From Emergomyces orientalis (Eukaryota; Ascomycota; Eurotiomycetes; Onygenales; Ajellomycetaceae), in the NCBI GenBank assembly GCA_002110485.1, contig MOWL01000045.1, forward strand, positions 806,001 through 870,000: 64,000 bases of DNA, given 5' to 3'. The position numbers and the translations under genes are program-made. The notes under the pieces were generated by a model. That model was not told where the DNA came from and searched no databases. It was given only the letters and a program-made list of their open reading frames with translations. This document shows positions 55,671 through 64,000 of this stretch, one piece after another. Each line of letters begins with the position of its first letter. Position 1 is the first letter of the stretch.

Positions 55671-57782
55671 CTAGGACTCACTACTAGATATACCCCTCGG
55701 TTCGCCATTGGCAATAGCATTCTTCCCTGGCCTTTTTGTGTACCTCGCATTGATCACCTCCACTGGGTCCAATCTGCGCCTCTCCATGAGTGGCACATAT
55801 TTCCCACCAAATTTCCCTTCATTACCTCCATAAAACACTTTCTGACTTCTATTTTCCAGGTCTGGAGTAAAATTTTTGAATCCGCCGCGAGCAAGTGCGC
55901 TTCTATCACCTTGACTCACCGCAAGATCGAGAAGTTCACCTGCCAATATCTCATCTATCTTCCGCTGTCTCCACACGCTCCAGAGATTATCAACCGTACT
56001 CCCCAAGCCAAATTTGTTGTTATCTCCCTTGCCAACTTTCGATGTCCGTGAATCGCCTGCGTAGACCCAATTCATCGCATCTTCCCTGCTTCCACTACTT
56101 TCATCGGGGAATATGCAATCCCAGAGAACCAGCGGTGCGTCAGAGGCGATCTCATACGTGGGCCGTCGAGGGTTCCTCTCTACATCCAGCAACTCTGGTA
56201 TGATCGATGGTGACTCGAGCCCCTGGCCTACCAGGAAGAGTATCGAGGCTAGATGTCGAACCTGATGCCAGAGAAAAGCAGACCCGTGAATCGTAATGGT
56301 GTATATTTTAATATTGGATGATGATGATAATGACGATAAATCAGCTGTCGACTCATTTGCCGCTGGTTTGTCATTTTCAGTTTCGAAGGCGCGGAATTCG
56401 GGCTGTCTCAAATATGACAGGGGCTTGGTTTTGGGGTCGAGCAGCTCGATATCGGCATGATAGATATGACGCACGTGGTTCGTTATCTGTTTGCTCGGGT
56501 CCACTTTGCAGAAATTTCGGAAGTCATGGGATCCAATAAGATATTTCGCGCCTTCACGCATCGCCTCGATGTCCAACCATCCTTCCCTGAGCAATGGATT
56601 CCGCGACGCACTGCTGCCCTGATGTAGACCTTGACCCTCCCTTCCACGTTTCAGGAAGCCCAGTGGACCGGGTGTTGGAGAGAACGCCGGCTGTGTGAAA
56701 AAATATCGATACCGGCGTTCGCGGCAGGAGAATCTGGCGTCAAAATCCGGGGGCGGGTTCGGACACCATGCTAACACGCGAATGTCCTCTGGTAATACTC
56801 TGTTCAAGATCGTTATATAAGGCAGCTCATCTGCAATGTCATCCCAGCCATCTTCGGTCTCTGATTCTTCAGAACCAGACAGTGATAGTCCACCAAGTGG
56901 ATTTTCCACCCCGGTATCGTAGACATCAGTAGATGTAGCAGCGGAAAGTTCCGCAGTAGTAACTGCGTCACCAGCAGCAGCACCAGTGCCGTTACTCGCT
57001 TTCTCTACCTTCTTTTTCGGCCGAGCACTCCGCACTCTAATCCCAACCACCTGCCCGAACGCGCTAACCCCTCTATCCGTCCTCCCGCACTTCGAATACT
57101 GACAACCCGTCCAATCAATCTTGTACGATCTTTCTTCTCCCCCTTGCCCCTCACCCTCAGCAACCCCTTCAACATCCCCCTCCACCTCCTGCGGAAATAT
57201 CAGCCGCGCTTTCCTCAGCGCCTTCCATAACTCCTCCTCAATTGTCGGCAAAGGCGTAACATTGCCATTAGCATGCTCGTAGCCATTATATCTCTGACCC
57301 AGATAGGCGAATTTCAACGCGATGAAGCGCGTGTTGTATTTTGATGGATCGATGTCACGTGCTTTCTTGGTGCGGCGGCGTGAGGAGAGGGTGGACGACG
57401 AAGAGGGAGAACGGGAAGCTGCGGGGCTTTCTGCAGGCCTGTTGCGCCCTCCAACTGCATCTGGGCTGTTGTCGGTGGTGCTGTTATGGGAATTTAGCTG
57501 GCGTTCTAGCTCGGTGATGCGAGAAATGAGACTTGATTGGCTCCAGGTGGAATAATCGGGTTGCTTTTCGGATGGTGATGTTGTGGCCGCTGCTGCGACG
57601 GACTTGTCTGGAATGGCCATTGTTGCGGAGCTGGAGGAGGAGGCGGAGGATGAGAATGGACTCTTAATTCTTGTAAGAATTGGGTTCCAACACAATGATC
57701 GGAAGTAGATTGGTCCTAGGATGATGGCATTTCCTGGGGAATAACGTCCCAAGCTGCAGAGCTTCTGGAAGGGAAGTTTCAT
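55671..57782 (-). CDS. DEG1: tRNA pseudouridine(38/39) synthase Deg1/Pus3
   Basis: Single exon, 703 residues. The TruA-type core starts at SKYNTRFIALKFAYLGQRYNGYE; the catalytic Asp is Asp236 in KCGRTDRGVSAFGQ. Later blocks LAWCPNPPPDFDARFSCRERRYRYFF, LIGSHDFRNFCKVDP and IHGSAFLWHQVRHLASILFLVGQGLE are typical of Pus3 and not of Pus1. It makes pseudouridine at tRNA positions 38 and 39 in nucleus, cytosol and probably mitochondria. The N terminus has basic and Ser-rich character (1-54) that could be a mitochondrial presequence; an internal Met at 57620 (MAIPDK) could start a second form without it. Disordered acidic inserts interrupt the core at about 200-220 and 255-310. It converges on GPI15, with 135 bases between stops. 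Confidence 0.94.
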   Translation of the reverse strand: MKLPFQKLCSLGRYSPGNAIILGPIYFRSLCWNPILTRIKSPFSSSASSSSSATMAIPDKSVAAAATTSPSEKQPDYSTWSQSSLISRITELERQLNSHNSTTDNSPDAVGGRNRPAESPAASRSPSSSSTLSSRRRTKKARDIDPSKYNTRFIALKFAYLGQRYNGYEHANGNVTPLPTIEEELWKALRKARLIFPQEVEGDVEGVAEGEGQGGEERSYKIDWTGCQYSKCGRTDRGVSAFGQVVGIRVRSARPKKKVEKASNGTGAAAGDAVTTAELSAATSTDVYDTGVENPLGGLSLSGSEESETEDGWDDIADELPYITILNRVLPEDIRVLAWCPNPPPDFDARFSCRERRYRYFFTQPAFSPTPGPLGFLKRGREGQGLHQGSSASRNPLLREGWLDIEAMREGAKYLIGSHDFRNFCKVDPSKQITNHVRHIYHADIELLDPKTKPLSYLRQPEFRAFETENDKPAANESTADLSSLSSSSNIKIYTITIHGSAFLWHQVRHLASILFLVGQGLESPSIIPELLDVERNPRRPTYEIASDAPLVLWDCIFPDESSGSREDAMNWVYAGDSRTSKVGKGDNNKFGLGSTVDNLWSVWRQRKIDEILAGELLDLAVSQGDRSALARGGFKNFTPDLENRSQKVFYGGNEGKFGGKYVPLMERRRLDPVEVINARYTKRPGKNAIANGEPRGISSSES

Positions 57783-59011
57783 GCCCTCGGAGGTGAGGAG
57801 CTGATTTCATTTTATTGTCCCCAGGTCTCTGAAGTTGGACCGCGATTTTGTCTTCTTGTAGCCATCTTTTTCACGACTCAAAAATACGCAGAGCGTATTT
57901 TTGAAAAAACACAAATTCTGTAATTACGACCACTTTCATCCAATTAAATTATATTTAAAATACTCTAGTGTAATCAGTTGCACGTGATCGCCAGCCTAAG
58001 AACTTCAAAAGGTGATGTAAAAACAATGGCAGATCGACTTATCGTGAAACATTGCGCCTATGCAGTTGAGGATGAAGGAAATGCGCTCCTTTTCGTTGAG
58101 AAGAGCTTCTCCATTCCTGCCGTGCGCCATCGGACAACAAGTGCTTCGTTCCCGGAACGAACGTGGACACCGGCTGGCCTTCGTTTTCAAAACGCTAAAA
58201 AAGGAGTCGGGTATAGGGCAGCTTCGGAATATATATATCTGATGAGGTATGATTACTTGCACCACTGCAATTCTTTTTGGAAGCATTTCAGCGGGGACCA
58301 GTACCCGTCGCACGTATGGTCTCTGGATAATAATCGGGCTATCACGGGTTCATTCAAGGAGGAGGCAGATTTGAACTTGGCTATCGCAGAGCGGTCTAGG
58401 TGTCTCTGGGCAGTAGTTTTCACACACAACATGATTGTATTTCCGACTTCTTCGCTCGTAGTCTCTCTAAGCATTCTGACTTGAATTGGCAGAACATGGT
58501 CGTTTAGGGCCGAACAGCAGACACTGAGCCAGGAATAAAACGCCATATGATATCTGCTGTTATCGACTGGGAGACAATTGATTGGTATCCGGTATATTGC
58601 AAGTATTCGGAAGCTTTGGCTCGCCTTCGGTTAATCCTTGTTCATTGGAAGCTGCAATGTTGCGGTTTATCCATCAAGACATAGAATTCTAGGGTTCATA
58701 TCCTCACTACACTATTAGGTCAGGAGTTTCTATCCGTCAGTTAGCCACGGATTTCCAGTCCCAGGAGTACCCCTGCGCAGGCGATAGTACCCGGAACGGA
58801 GGGAAGATATACATTTGTCCTGCCATGTAACCAATCTGTGTGGCGGTAGACGGATTTCCAGCCGGGGGACTAGAAATGTCATTTACACGCAGGATCAAGG
58901 TTTGGCGTGCGTAGAACGGCAGGTTCATTTCATAGATGGATTTAGCGGCTGGTGGATGCGGTATTCACCCAGAGGGCGCTTTCTTTTCTATCTCTATCAA
59001 CCATATCCAGC
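57783..59011. other. Spacer, 1.2 kb
   Basis: DEG1 promoter and no supported gene. A plus-strand open stretch at 57978-58484 (168 codons, without an ATG at its first codon) shows no domain; its first in-frame ATG region begins MADRLIVKHC. Not called. Confidence 0.5.
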
Positions 59012-59947
59012 TCAATTGTCAGCAAATCTACATGACATATTGTGTAGGTTCCAAAAGAAGGGGGCTTTTTCTAGCCTACCGAATTTATCGATCATTGATT
59101 GAATAATCTTGCATGCTTTCTTAATGCGCTTACGCCGGACTGACAGGTTAGCCGACCAACTAAACGACATTTGAACGTTGCCAAACATCTCCAACATAGG
59201 CTCCATGCGCTCGATCGGCCGTACGGGGCCATAGCCTTTGCGGAAATGGCACTCGTTGCTTTTAAATATAAAATGGAAGTTGACGCTTCGAACTGCAGAA
59301 AATATGCTTAAGCTCTCGTAACAGCAGAGATCCAAGACGGGAATTCCGGTGGAATTCCAGTAGACATCCAATTTCAGTCCAAGTTTGTGGATTTTGCATG
59401 ACACAGTTTCCCCCAACTTATGTATAAAGTTACATCCAGGTATCCGAAGGACTCTGGCATAGATGGAAAACCGGAAATCGGAAAATAGAATTTCGGAAGC
59501 TTCGCTATAGACTTGACGGTTGACCCTCAGCAAGGAAGCCATCTCCTCCCTGCCAGACCAAGAATCTGGATTTCCGTACCCCAGGGGAGTAAGCGGTATC
59601 TCATTTCCCCAGATGCGTTTATAAAATCCTCGTTCAATTGCTGTTTTCACGATCAATTCTTTGTTTGTTGGCGGACGGAGAGCATACAAGTATATTAAAT
59701 CACGCAATTCTCGCGGGAGGTATAGGAAGCGGTGAAAGGAATCTGGTTTCACAACTTGGGAAGCGAGAAGAATGTGCGGTCGATAGTGGCGCTGGTTCTC
59801 TGGTGGGTTAAGGTAACACTGGCCCAGGCTCGAAAGGAATGAAGCAGGTGGTTTCTCCCTTTCTCGAGGGAGGTCCTTGTGAAGGTCCTCCGCTCTCTGG
59901 CGACTTTGCTCTAAAAACACGTTTGGATATCCCGGTAGATTGGTCAT
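59012..59947 (-). CDS. Fungal 2EXR/F-box-like protein of unknown function
   Basis: Single exon, 311 residues. The stretch FLYLPRELRDLIYLYAL (about 73-89) followed by LLRVNRQVYSEASEILFSDF (about 138-157) is the hallmark of a large fungal family with an F-box-like N-terminal helix pair and no known partner (2EXR and relatives). The remainder, with predicted alternating strands and helices, is not recognised. No signal peptide or membrane segment. Family members are numerous, fast-evolving and accessory in filamentous fungi; a function in ubiquitin ligase complexes is only suggested by resemblance to the F-box. Confidence 0.75.
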   Translation of the reverse strand: MTNLPGYPNVFLEQSRQRAEDLHKDLPREREKPPASFLSSLGQCYLNPPENQRHYRPHILLASQVVKPDSFHRFLYLPRELRDLIYLYALRPPTNKELIVKTAIERGFYKRIWGNEIPLTPLGYGNPDSWSGREEMASLLRVNRQVYSEASEILFSDFRFSIYARVLRIPGCNFIHKLGETVSCKIHKLGLKLDVYWNSTGIPVLDLCCYESLSIFSAVRSVNFHFIFKSNECHFRKGYGPVRPIERMEPMLEMFGNVQMSFSWSANLSVRRKRIKKACKIIQSMIDKFGRLEKAPFFWNLHNMSCRFADN

Positions 59948-61511
59948 TCTCAGCTAGCAATATAAGGGTTCTAGTTTTGGCATAAAATTGTCGACTTCTA
60001 GAGATTATAGGATACTTCCGCAGATGGGACTTGTATGGAACTGCAATGTCGCGTAGGGGCTCCAATGGGGTGGATGAACAATACAGCTAGCATCGCAATA
60101 TCAAAGATATAGATTAGCTCCAGCTTTCTGCTTAACCTCAGGTGGTAGTGGAAACTTCGGTTGGGTATATTGGCAAGGTGTTGTTTGCCTATATCGTCCT
60201 TTTCTGCTTTGTAGCGAGTGAAAGCGTCAGCTACGCAGTTGCAAGGGCTGGGAATTTATGGTTAGTTAATAGATGCGTAGTTAGGGAAGACAACAAAAAT
60301 TTTGTCAGTTCTTGGCATGTAAAATAAATGCATGTACTCCATGGAGGTTAAACGGCTGATGCACATGTACGTACTAATGTATGTGCGTGTACTTACAGAT
60401 AAATTAGCGAAGGAAATGAGGATCGAAAGCATCCTTTCTCAGGTCCCCCTCACAAAAGATAGTCAGTGATGAAGCCGTCGCGAGTGAGGGCAACGCCTTC
60501 TTGACAGCCACGAAAGATATGAGTCGAAAGGTGAGATTCAAGGCGCTCGCCCTTGACAGCTCGGCAGAGTGGTTACGAACCAGTTGCAAGCAGTAGGTAG
60601 TGAGGGATGACCCCGTGATTTGAATAGCATCCGTACAATACATTTTCGCATGAATTATTTCAAGGCAAACTGCGTCGTCTCCTTGCCTCTTCTCATTTTA
60701 CTCTTTTCCTCGTTCGGCGCAGAAATCTTCGTAAGGAACGAATACTGGGTGGAAACAATTTTACGGGAGGACCACTCCCTAAAGCAACAATCGAAGGATA
60801 TGGCCTATTACAGAATCAAGAAGCTTATGCAATGGTTTTTGTAATTAAGGTATTTCGTAGTTAACAGCCAGAAAACACAAGTGAAAAATTGAAAAGTAGA
60901 AGAACGCAGATGTGATTTGCGGAGAGAAGGAATAAAAAAGGAAAAAAAAAAAGGAAAGGCAAAGTTGGGACAACGATTAAGTAACGCCCCTTTCTCTTGA
61001 CAGCACAGGGCTTTCCCCCAAATTTCGACATTAAAAGAATATAAATAATGCTAATGAAATTTGGATATCTTTCCCTCATAAGTGCCAGTCAATGTTTTGT
61101 TCCACTGTGTCTTTCCGTTCTTCTCTATGCATTTTAAATCAATTACTCCCCCACATCTCCCGTACGATAATTGTGCGAAAGGCTGCAATCAGAAGCGAAA
61201 CCATGCATAACGTGGGATGGAAAAGCTTTTGTCCGCTTCAAAACCATTTCTTCTTTCAACCGGTTTGTCGACGAGAAGGAAATAGAGCAAGGGAAACAAA
61301 AGAGGGGGAAAGGGCTAGGAAGATATGATGCTATGAAGCGCATGGTTGAGAGCGAATAATGGAAATGTGATATTTTCGGAATCTCATGAATCATTTTCTT
61401 TTTTCTGTGTTCGCCTGGCTCAATTTTTTTTTAAAAAAAATTGAAAAGCAGCTGCCCTTCCCTCAATTAACTCCCATGGATTTGCGAATCAAAAACAAAC
61501 AAGTTCCGTAT
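59948..61511. other. Spacer, 1.6 kb
   Basis: No gene supported. Several 60-85-codon frames have no recognisable content. The right end is the 3' region of RPS0. Confidence 0.55.
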
Positions 61512-62526
61512 CTACCATTTGACGCCAGCATCCGGAGCGGCAGCCTCGGTAGCCCAGGTATCAGCAGGAGGGGCGGAACTAGCGGCCCAGTCACCACCAG
61601 CCTCAGCCTCCCAGCCGGGGGCAGCAGCGGCAGGTGCAGCGGCACCAGTAGCGGCAAAGGCGGGAGCGGTTTGAGCGTCCCAGCTGTCACCAACCAATCC
61701 ACTCTCGATAGCAGTGGCACCGACCTCATCGGCACCGGGGACCTTGGCCTCCTCGATTTCCTTGTTCTCCTCAGCTTCTGGGTCGCGGTAGAAGTACAGA
61801 TCGACAACGACGTCCCACTCAGTCTCTCGGGTAGCTAGGGTGCCGCGCAGACGCAGGACCTCACGGGCAAGCATCCACCAGACCAGACCGATGGCACGGA
61901 AACCCTTGTTGTTGGTGGGGATGGCGACGTCGACGAACTCGGTGGGGGAGTCGGTGTCACAGAGGGCGATGACGGGGATGTTGACGTAGCTGGCCTCCTT
62001 GATGGCCTGGGCGTCGGTACGAGGGTCGGTGACGATGACGAGGCGGGGTTCCTTGAACGAGCGGGTGATGTAGTTGGTGAAGTTACCGGGGGTGAAGCGG
62101 CCGGCAATGGCAACGGCACCGGTGTGAGCGGCGAACTTGAGAACGGAACGCTGGCCGTAGGGACGAGCGGAAATCACACAAATATCGGCTGGGTTGTCAA
62201 TGGCTGCAATGATGCGAGCAGCAAGGACGATTTTCTCCCTGTTTGATAGCGCAGCAAAGTATGAGTAAAAAAACTATGTCCTTTCTTCTTCATTTTTCTC
62301 GTTCTGAGGTCTGTCCCTTTTTTTTGAGTCCAATCCAAATAGGGCTTTGGCCTTACCAGGTCTTGCCAATGTTGATAACATTGATTCCATCAGGACGAGT
62401 CTTCCACACGTAAGGGTCCATGTGGACTTGCATGTTCTTGGAGCCGAGGTGGCATTGGGCGGCCAGCAACATCTCAATATCTTGTGATGTCGCATTGAAG
62501 ACAGGAGGGAGGTTGGAAGGGGCCAT
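61512..62526 (-). CDS. RPS0: 40S ribosomal protein uS2 (S0)
   Basis: Two exons on the minus strand, 62526-62357 and 62238-61512, give 298 residues; the intron is 118 nt. The start MAPSNLPPVFNATSQDIEML and the block AAQCHLGSKNMQVHMDPYVW, then [20 protein letters not shown] over the junction, are characteristic. Exon 2 carries GRFTPGNFTNYITRSFKEPR, LVIVTDPRTDAQAIKEASYV and IPVIALCDTDSPTEFVDVAI. The Ala/Trp/Glu-rich tail with PADTWATE-type repeats is normal for eukaryotic uS2. It is a structural part of the small subunit needed for late 20S pre-rRNA processing. Codon usage is visibly biased to C/G-ending codons, as expected for a highly expressed gene. It is divergent from the mitoribosomal gene at 62875. 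Confidence 0.97.
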
Positions 62527-62874
62527 GCTGGGCGACTGATATTCGAAAGGAGAAGAGGATCAATATCAATCGGTGGCAGTTTGTCGTTGTCGGGTTGGAG
62601 TGGGGGAGAGCAGCACCGAATAACGAAGAATGTTCCTGGGCTGAGATATTTTGAAGGTGTAAAGCCCTCGATTGTGTGTCATTGCCCGATGTGGCAATTA
62701 GGGCAAAAACAATGTTCCGGAGAGCTTTTTCCGGCCGCAGATCACGGGACCAGCTCAGAAAGATGACTAAGCCTTCTTTTTTCAAGATTTCGGTTTACGC
62801 TGAAGAAAAAAGAAGCCGCAAGAAAAACAGGGCAAGGCCTTTAAGACTGAACCATTGAGAGCCATAACGACAAC
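62527..62874. promoter_or_regulatory. Shared divergent promoter of RPS0 and uS15m
   Basis: 348 bases between two ribosomal protein genes transcribed away from each other: one cytosolic, one mitochondrial. No individual site is claimed. Confidence 0.55.
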
Positions 62875-63954
62875 ATGCCGCCGCGGCTACTCCCTCAGCC
62901 CTATTCTAGGGCCTTAAATGGTATGCTACCATACCGATTACCCTGTATGTGTGTGCGTCTGTCGATCTCAGTTGATCTAACATTTCTCTTTCCAGCGTCC
63001 ATATTACAAAACCCATTCGCAGCACTCTCTCTGGCGCCATCCCCAGCTGCCTCCAGAATAGCGCCCTTCAGTGTCAAAAGCCGCACCAAAAAGAGAAAAA
63101 GCCAGAATCCATACGCAATTGCGCAGGCCCGACAACGGAAAGCAGCAAATTTGTCCCGACAAGCTGTGCTGAAAAAGGAGCGTGCTGCTACCTATGGCGA
63201 CGCTGTCCTGGGCAATCCCACCCCCTTCACCGAAACACTTATGCCAAAGCAGCCCGATAGCTCTACTGCCTCTACGTCTACGTCTACATCTACATCTACA
63301 TCTACATCCCAGCAAGGGAGTGAAAACGCGACAAATATCCAACTTACCCCTCCTCAAGTTCCAGACCTCAACCACTACCTGACCTCCAAAGAATTCCAAG
63401 CGGCCCTCGAGCGATCGAAACGCCTTACAGAGCCCGTGGTGAAGAGCCAGAGCCATTTAACAGACCCGCAAGCCAAGGAGGAGGCGCAGCTGGCACATGA
63501 AGAAGCACACCGTAACGCGCAACACGCCATCAGTCGTATCATACAGCTGGAGAATGGCAACAACAAGGATCGGACCCGGGTGAATATTCAACGGTGCATT
63601 CATACCTTTGGAAGACATGTTACGGAATCGATGCTTGCACCCAAGCCTCCTGCGGCCATGGATCCGTCAGCACCCCAATACCCGGCAAAACCAGCACGAG
63701 CTGGACCGGACACCGGTTCCTCAGAGGTTCAGATTGCCATTCTGACCACCAAGATCCAGGTGCTTGCTCAACAGATGGCCAAATATGGACACAAGGATAA
63801 GCATAACAAGCGGAATCTCCGGGTGCTTGTTCACAAGAGACAGAGGTTGTTGAATTATTTGAGGAGAAAGGAGCGCGGGGGACCGCGGTGGCAGAACTTG
63901 ATGAGTACCCTTGGTTTGACTGACTCATCTTGGAAAGGGGAAATCAGTTTGTAA
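62875..63954 (+). CDS. MRPS28: Mitochondrial small-subunit ribosomal protein uS15m
   Basis: Two exons, 62875-62920 and 62996-63954, give 334 residues. The intron (62921-62995) has GTATGC, a CTAAC branch motif and CCAG. The N terminus is basic and fits a mitochondrial presequence. The uS15 fold is in the C-terminal third: GSSEVQIAILTTKIQVLAQQ, KDKHNKRNLRVLVHKRQRLL and NYLRRKERGGPRWQNLM. The long N-terminal extension, with a Ser/Thr run at about residues 107-123 encoded by a 6-base repeat, resembles the extended yeast homologue Mrps28. It binds small-subunit rRNA early in assembly. The intron length is a multiple of three and has no stop in frame, so an unspliced form would be 359 residues; see findings. 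Confidence 0.92.
   Translation: MPPRLLPQPYSRALNGMLPYRLPCMCVRLSISVDLTFLFPASILQNPFAALSLAPSPAASRIAPFSVKSRTKKRKSQNPYAIAQARQRKAANLSRQAVLKKERAATYGDAVLGNPTPFTETLMPKQPDSSTASTSTSTSTSTSTSQQGSENATNIQLTPPQVPDLNHYLTSKEFQAALERSKRLTEPVVKSQSHLTDPQAKEEAQLAHEEAHRNAQHAISRIIQLENGNNKDRTRVNIQRCIHTFGRHVTESMLAPKPPAAMDPSAPQYPAKPARAGPDTGSSEVQIAILTTKIQVLAQQMAKYGHKDKHNKRNLRVLVHKRQRLLNYLRRKERGGPRWQNLMSTLGLTDSSWKGEISL
63262..63308 (+). repeat. TCTACR hexanucleotide repeat in uS15m
   Basis: About seven copies of TCTACG/TCTACA in tandem, coding Ser-Thr dipeptides. Unit length keeps the frame, so copy number could vary without breaking the gene. Confidence 0.85.
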
Positions 63955-64000
63955 ATTTCCTGCTGCCGTAGATAGAGGGTTTTGCAAAGCATCGTCTTTT
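63955..64000. other. 3' flank of uS15m at window edge
   Basis: 46 bases after the stop; nothing further seen. Confidence 0.6.

Noticed and set aside
57978..58484. 168-codon plus-strand open stretch
   Set aside because: No ATG at its beginning, no domain, and overlapping frames on the other strand look equally open.

Overview
This is nuclear DNA of a filamentous ascomycete (Pezizomycotina). The gene set, short introns with CTAAC-like branch points, a Hub1 protein with an RS-rich front half, a deuterolysin-type M35 protease and a PRS5-type PRPP synthetase all point that way. The overall flavour (very gene-poor spacers of 2-4 kb, a hypermutated DNA transposon, secreted M35 protease) fits Eurotiomycetes, most likely Onygenales, but the species is an inference. 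|| Layout. 1-746: 5' half of a P-loop sulfotransferase-like gene running off the left edge. 747-4819: gene-poor. 4820-5737: secreted double cupredoxin. 6650-9433: Hsp104 disaggregase. 10052-13202: Rdh54/Tid1-type SNF2 translocase. 13937-19315 (minus): giant protein with diverged DH and PH-like domains. 20226-21150 (minus): EBP-type sterol isomerase, divergent from 21575-23701, a DENND11/LCHN-like (DUF4484) protein. 24677-26734 (minus): coiled-coil protein, divergent from 27271-29196, DML1/misato. 29197-43258 is an accessory stretch: a Pro/Ser/Thr-rich GPI-type wall protein (32427-34181), a 2.26-kb piggyBac-like relic with perfect 35-bp terminal inverted repeats (34461-36721), and a small secreted protein that looks like a free-standing deuterolysin propeptide (39111-39701). 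43259-44470: M35 metalloprotease. 45472-48459: ER Hsp70-like Lhs1. 50406-52001 (minus): PRS5. 53227-54246 (minus): Hub1 with RS domain, divergent from 54694-55535 (GPI15/PIG-H). 55671-57782 (minus): DEG1/PUS3. 59012-59947 (minus): F-box/2EXR-like protein. 61512-62526 (minus): ribosomal uS2 (RPS0), divergent from 62875-63954, mitoribosomal uS15m. || The core genes serve proteostasis (Hsp104, Lhs1), recombination (Rdh54), translation and tRNA modification (uS2, uS15m, Deg1), splicing (Hub1), sterol, GPI-anchor and PRPP synthesis, and mitochondrial inheritance (Dml1). Secreted or wall proteins sit in or beside the long gene-poor spacers. || Most spliced genes were rebuilt by hand from family conservation and reading phase; all the joined exons given keep the frame. 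The most interesting items are the free-standing propeptide-like protein near an M35 protease, the T35 tract next to duplicated branch-point motifs in the intron of the splicing factor Hub1, the one-frame but nonsense-riddled transposase with a catalytic Asp-to-Asn change and an internal minisatellite, and a frame-preserving intron in uS15m. No CRISPR array, rRNA or convincing tRNA gene was seen.
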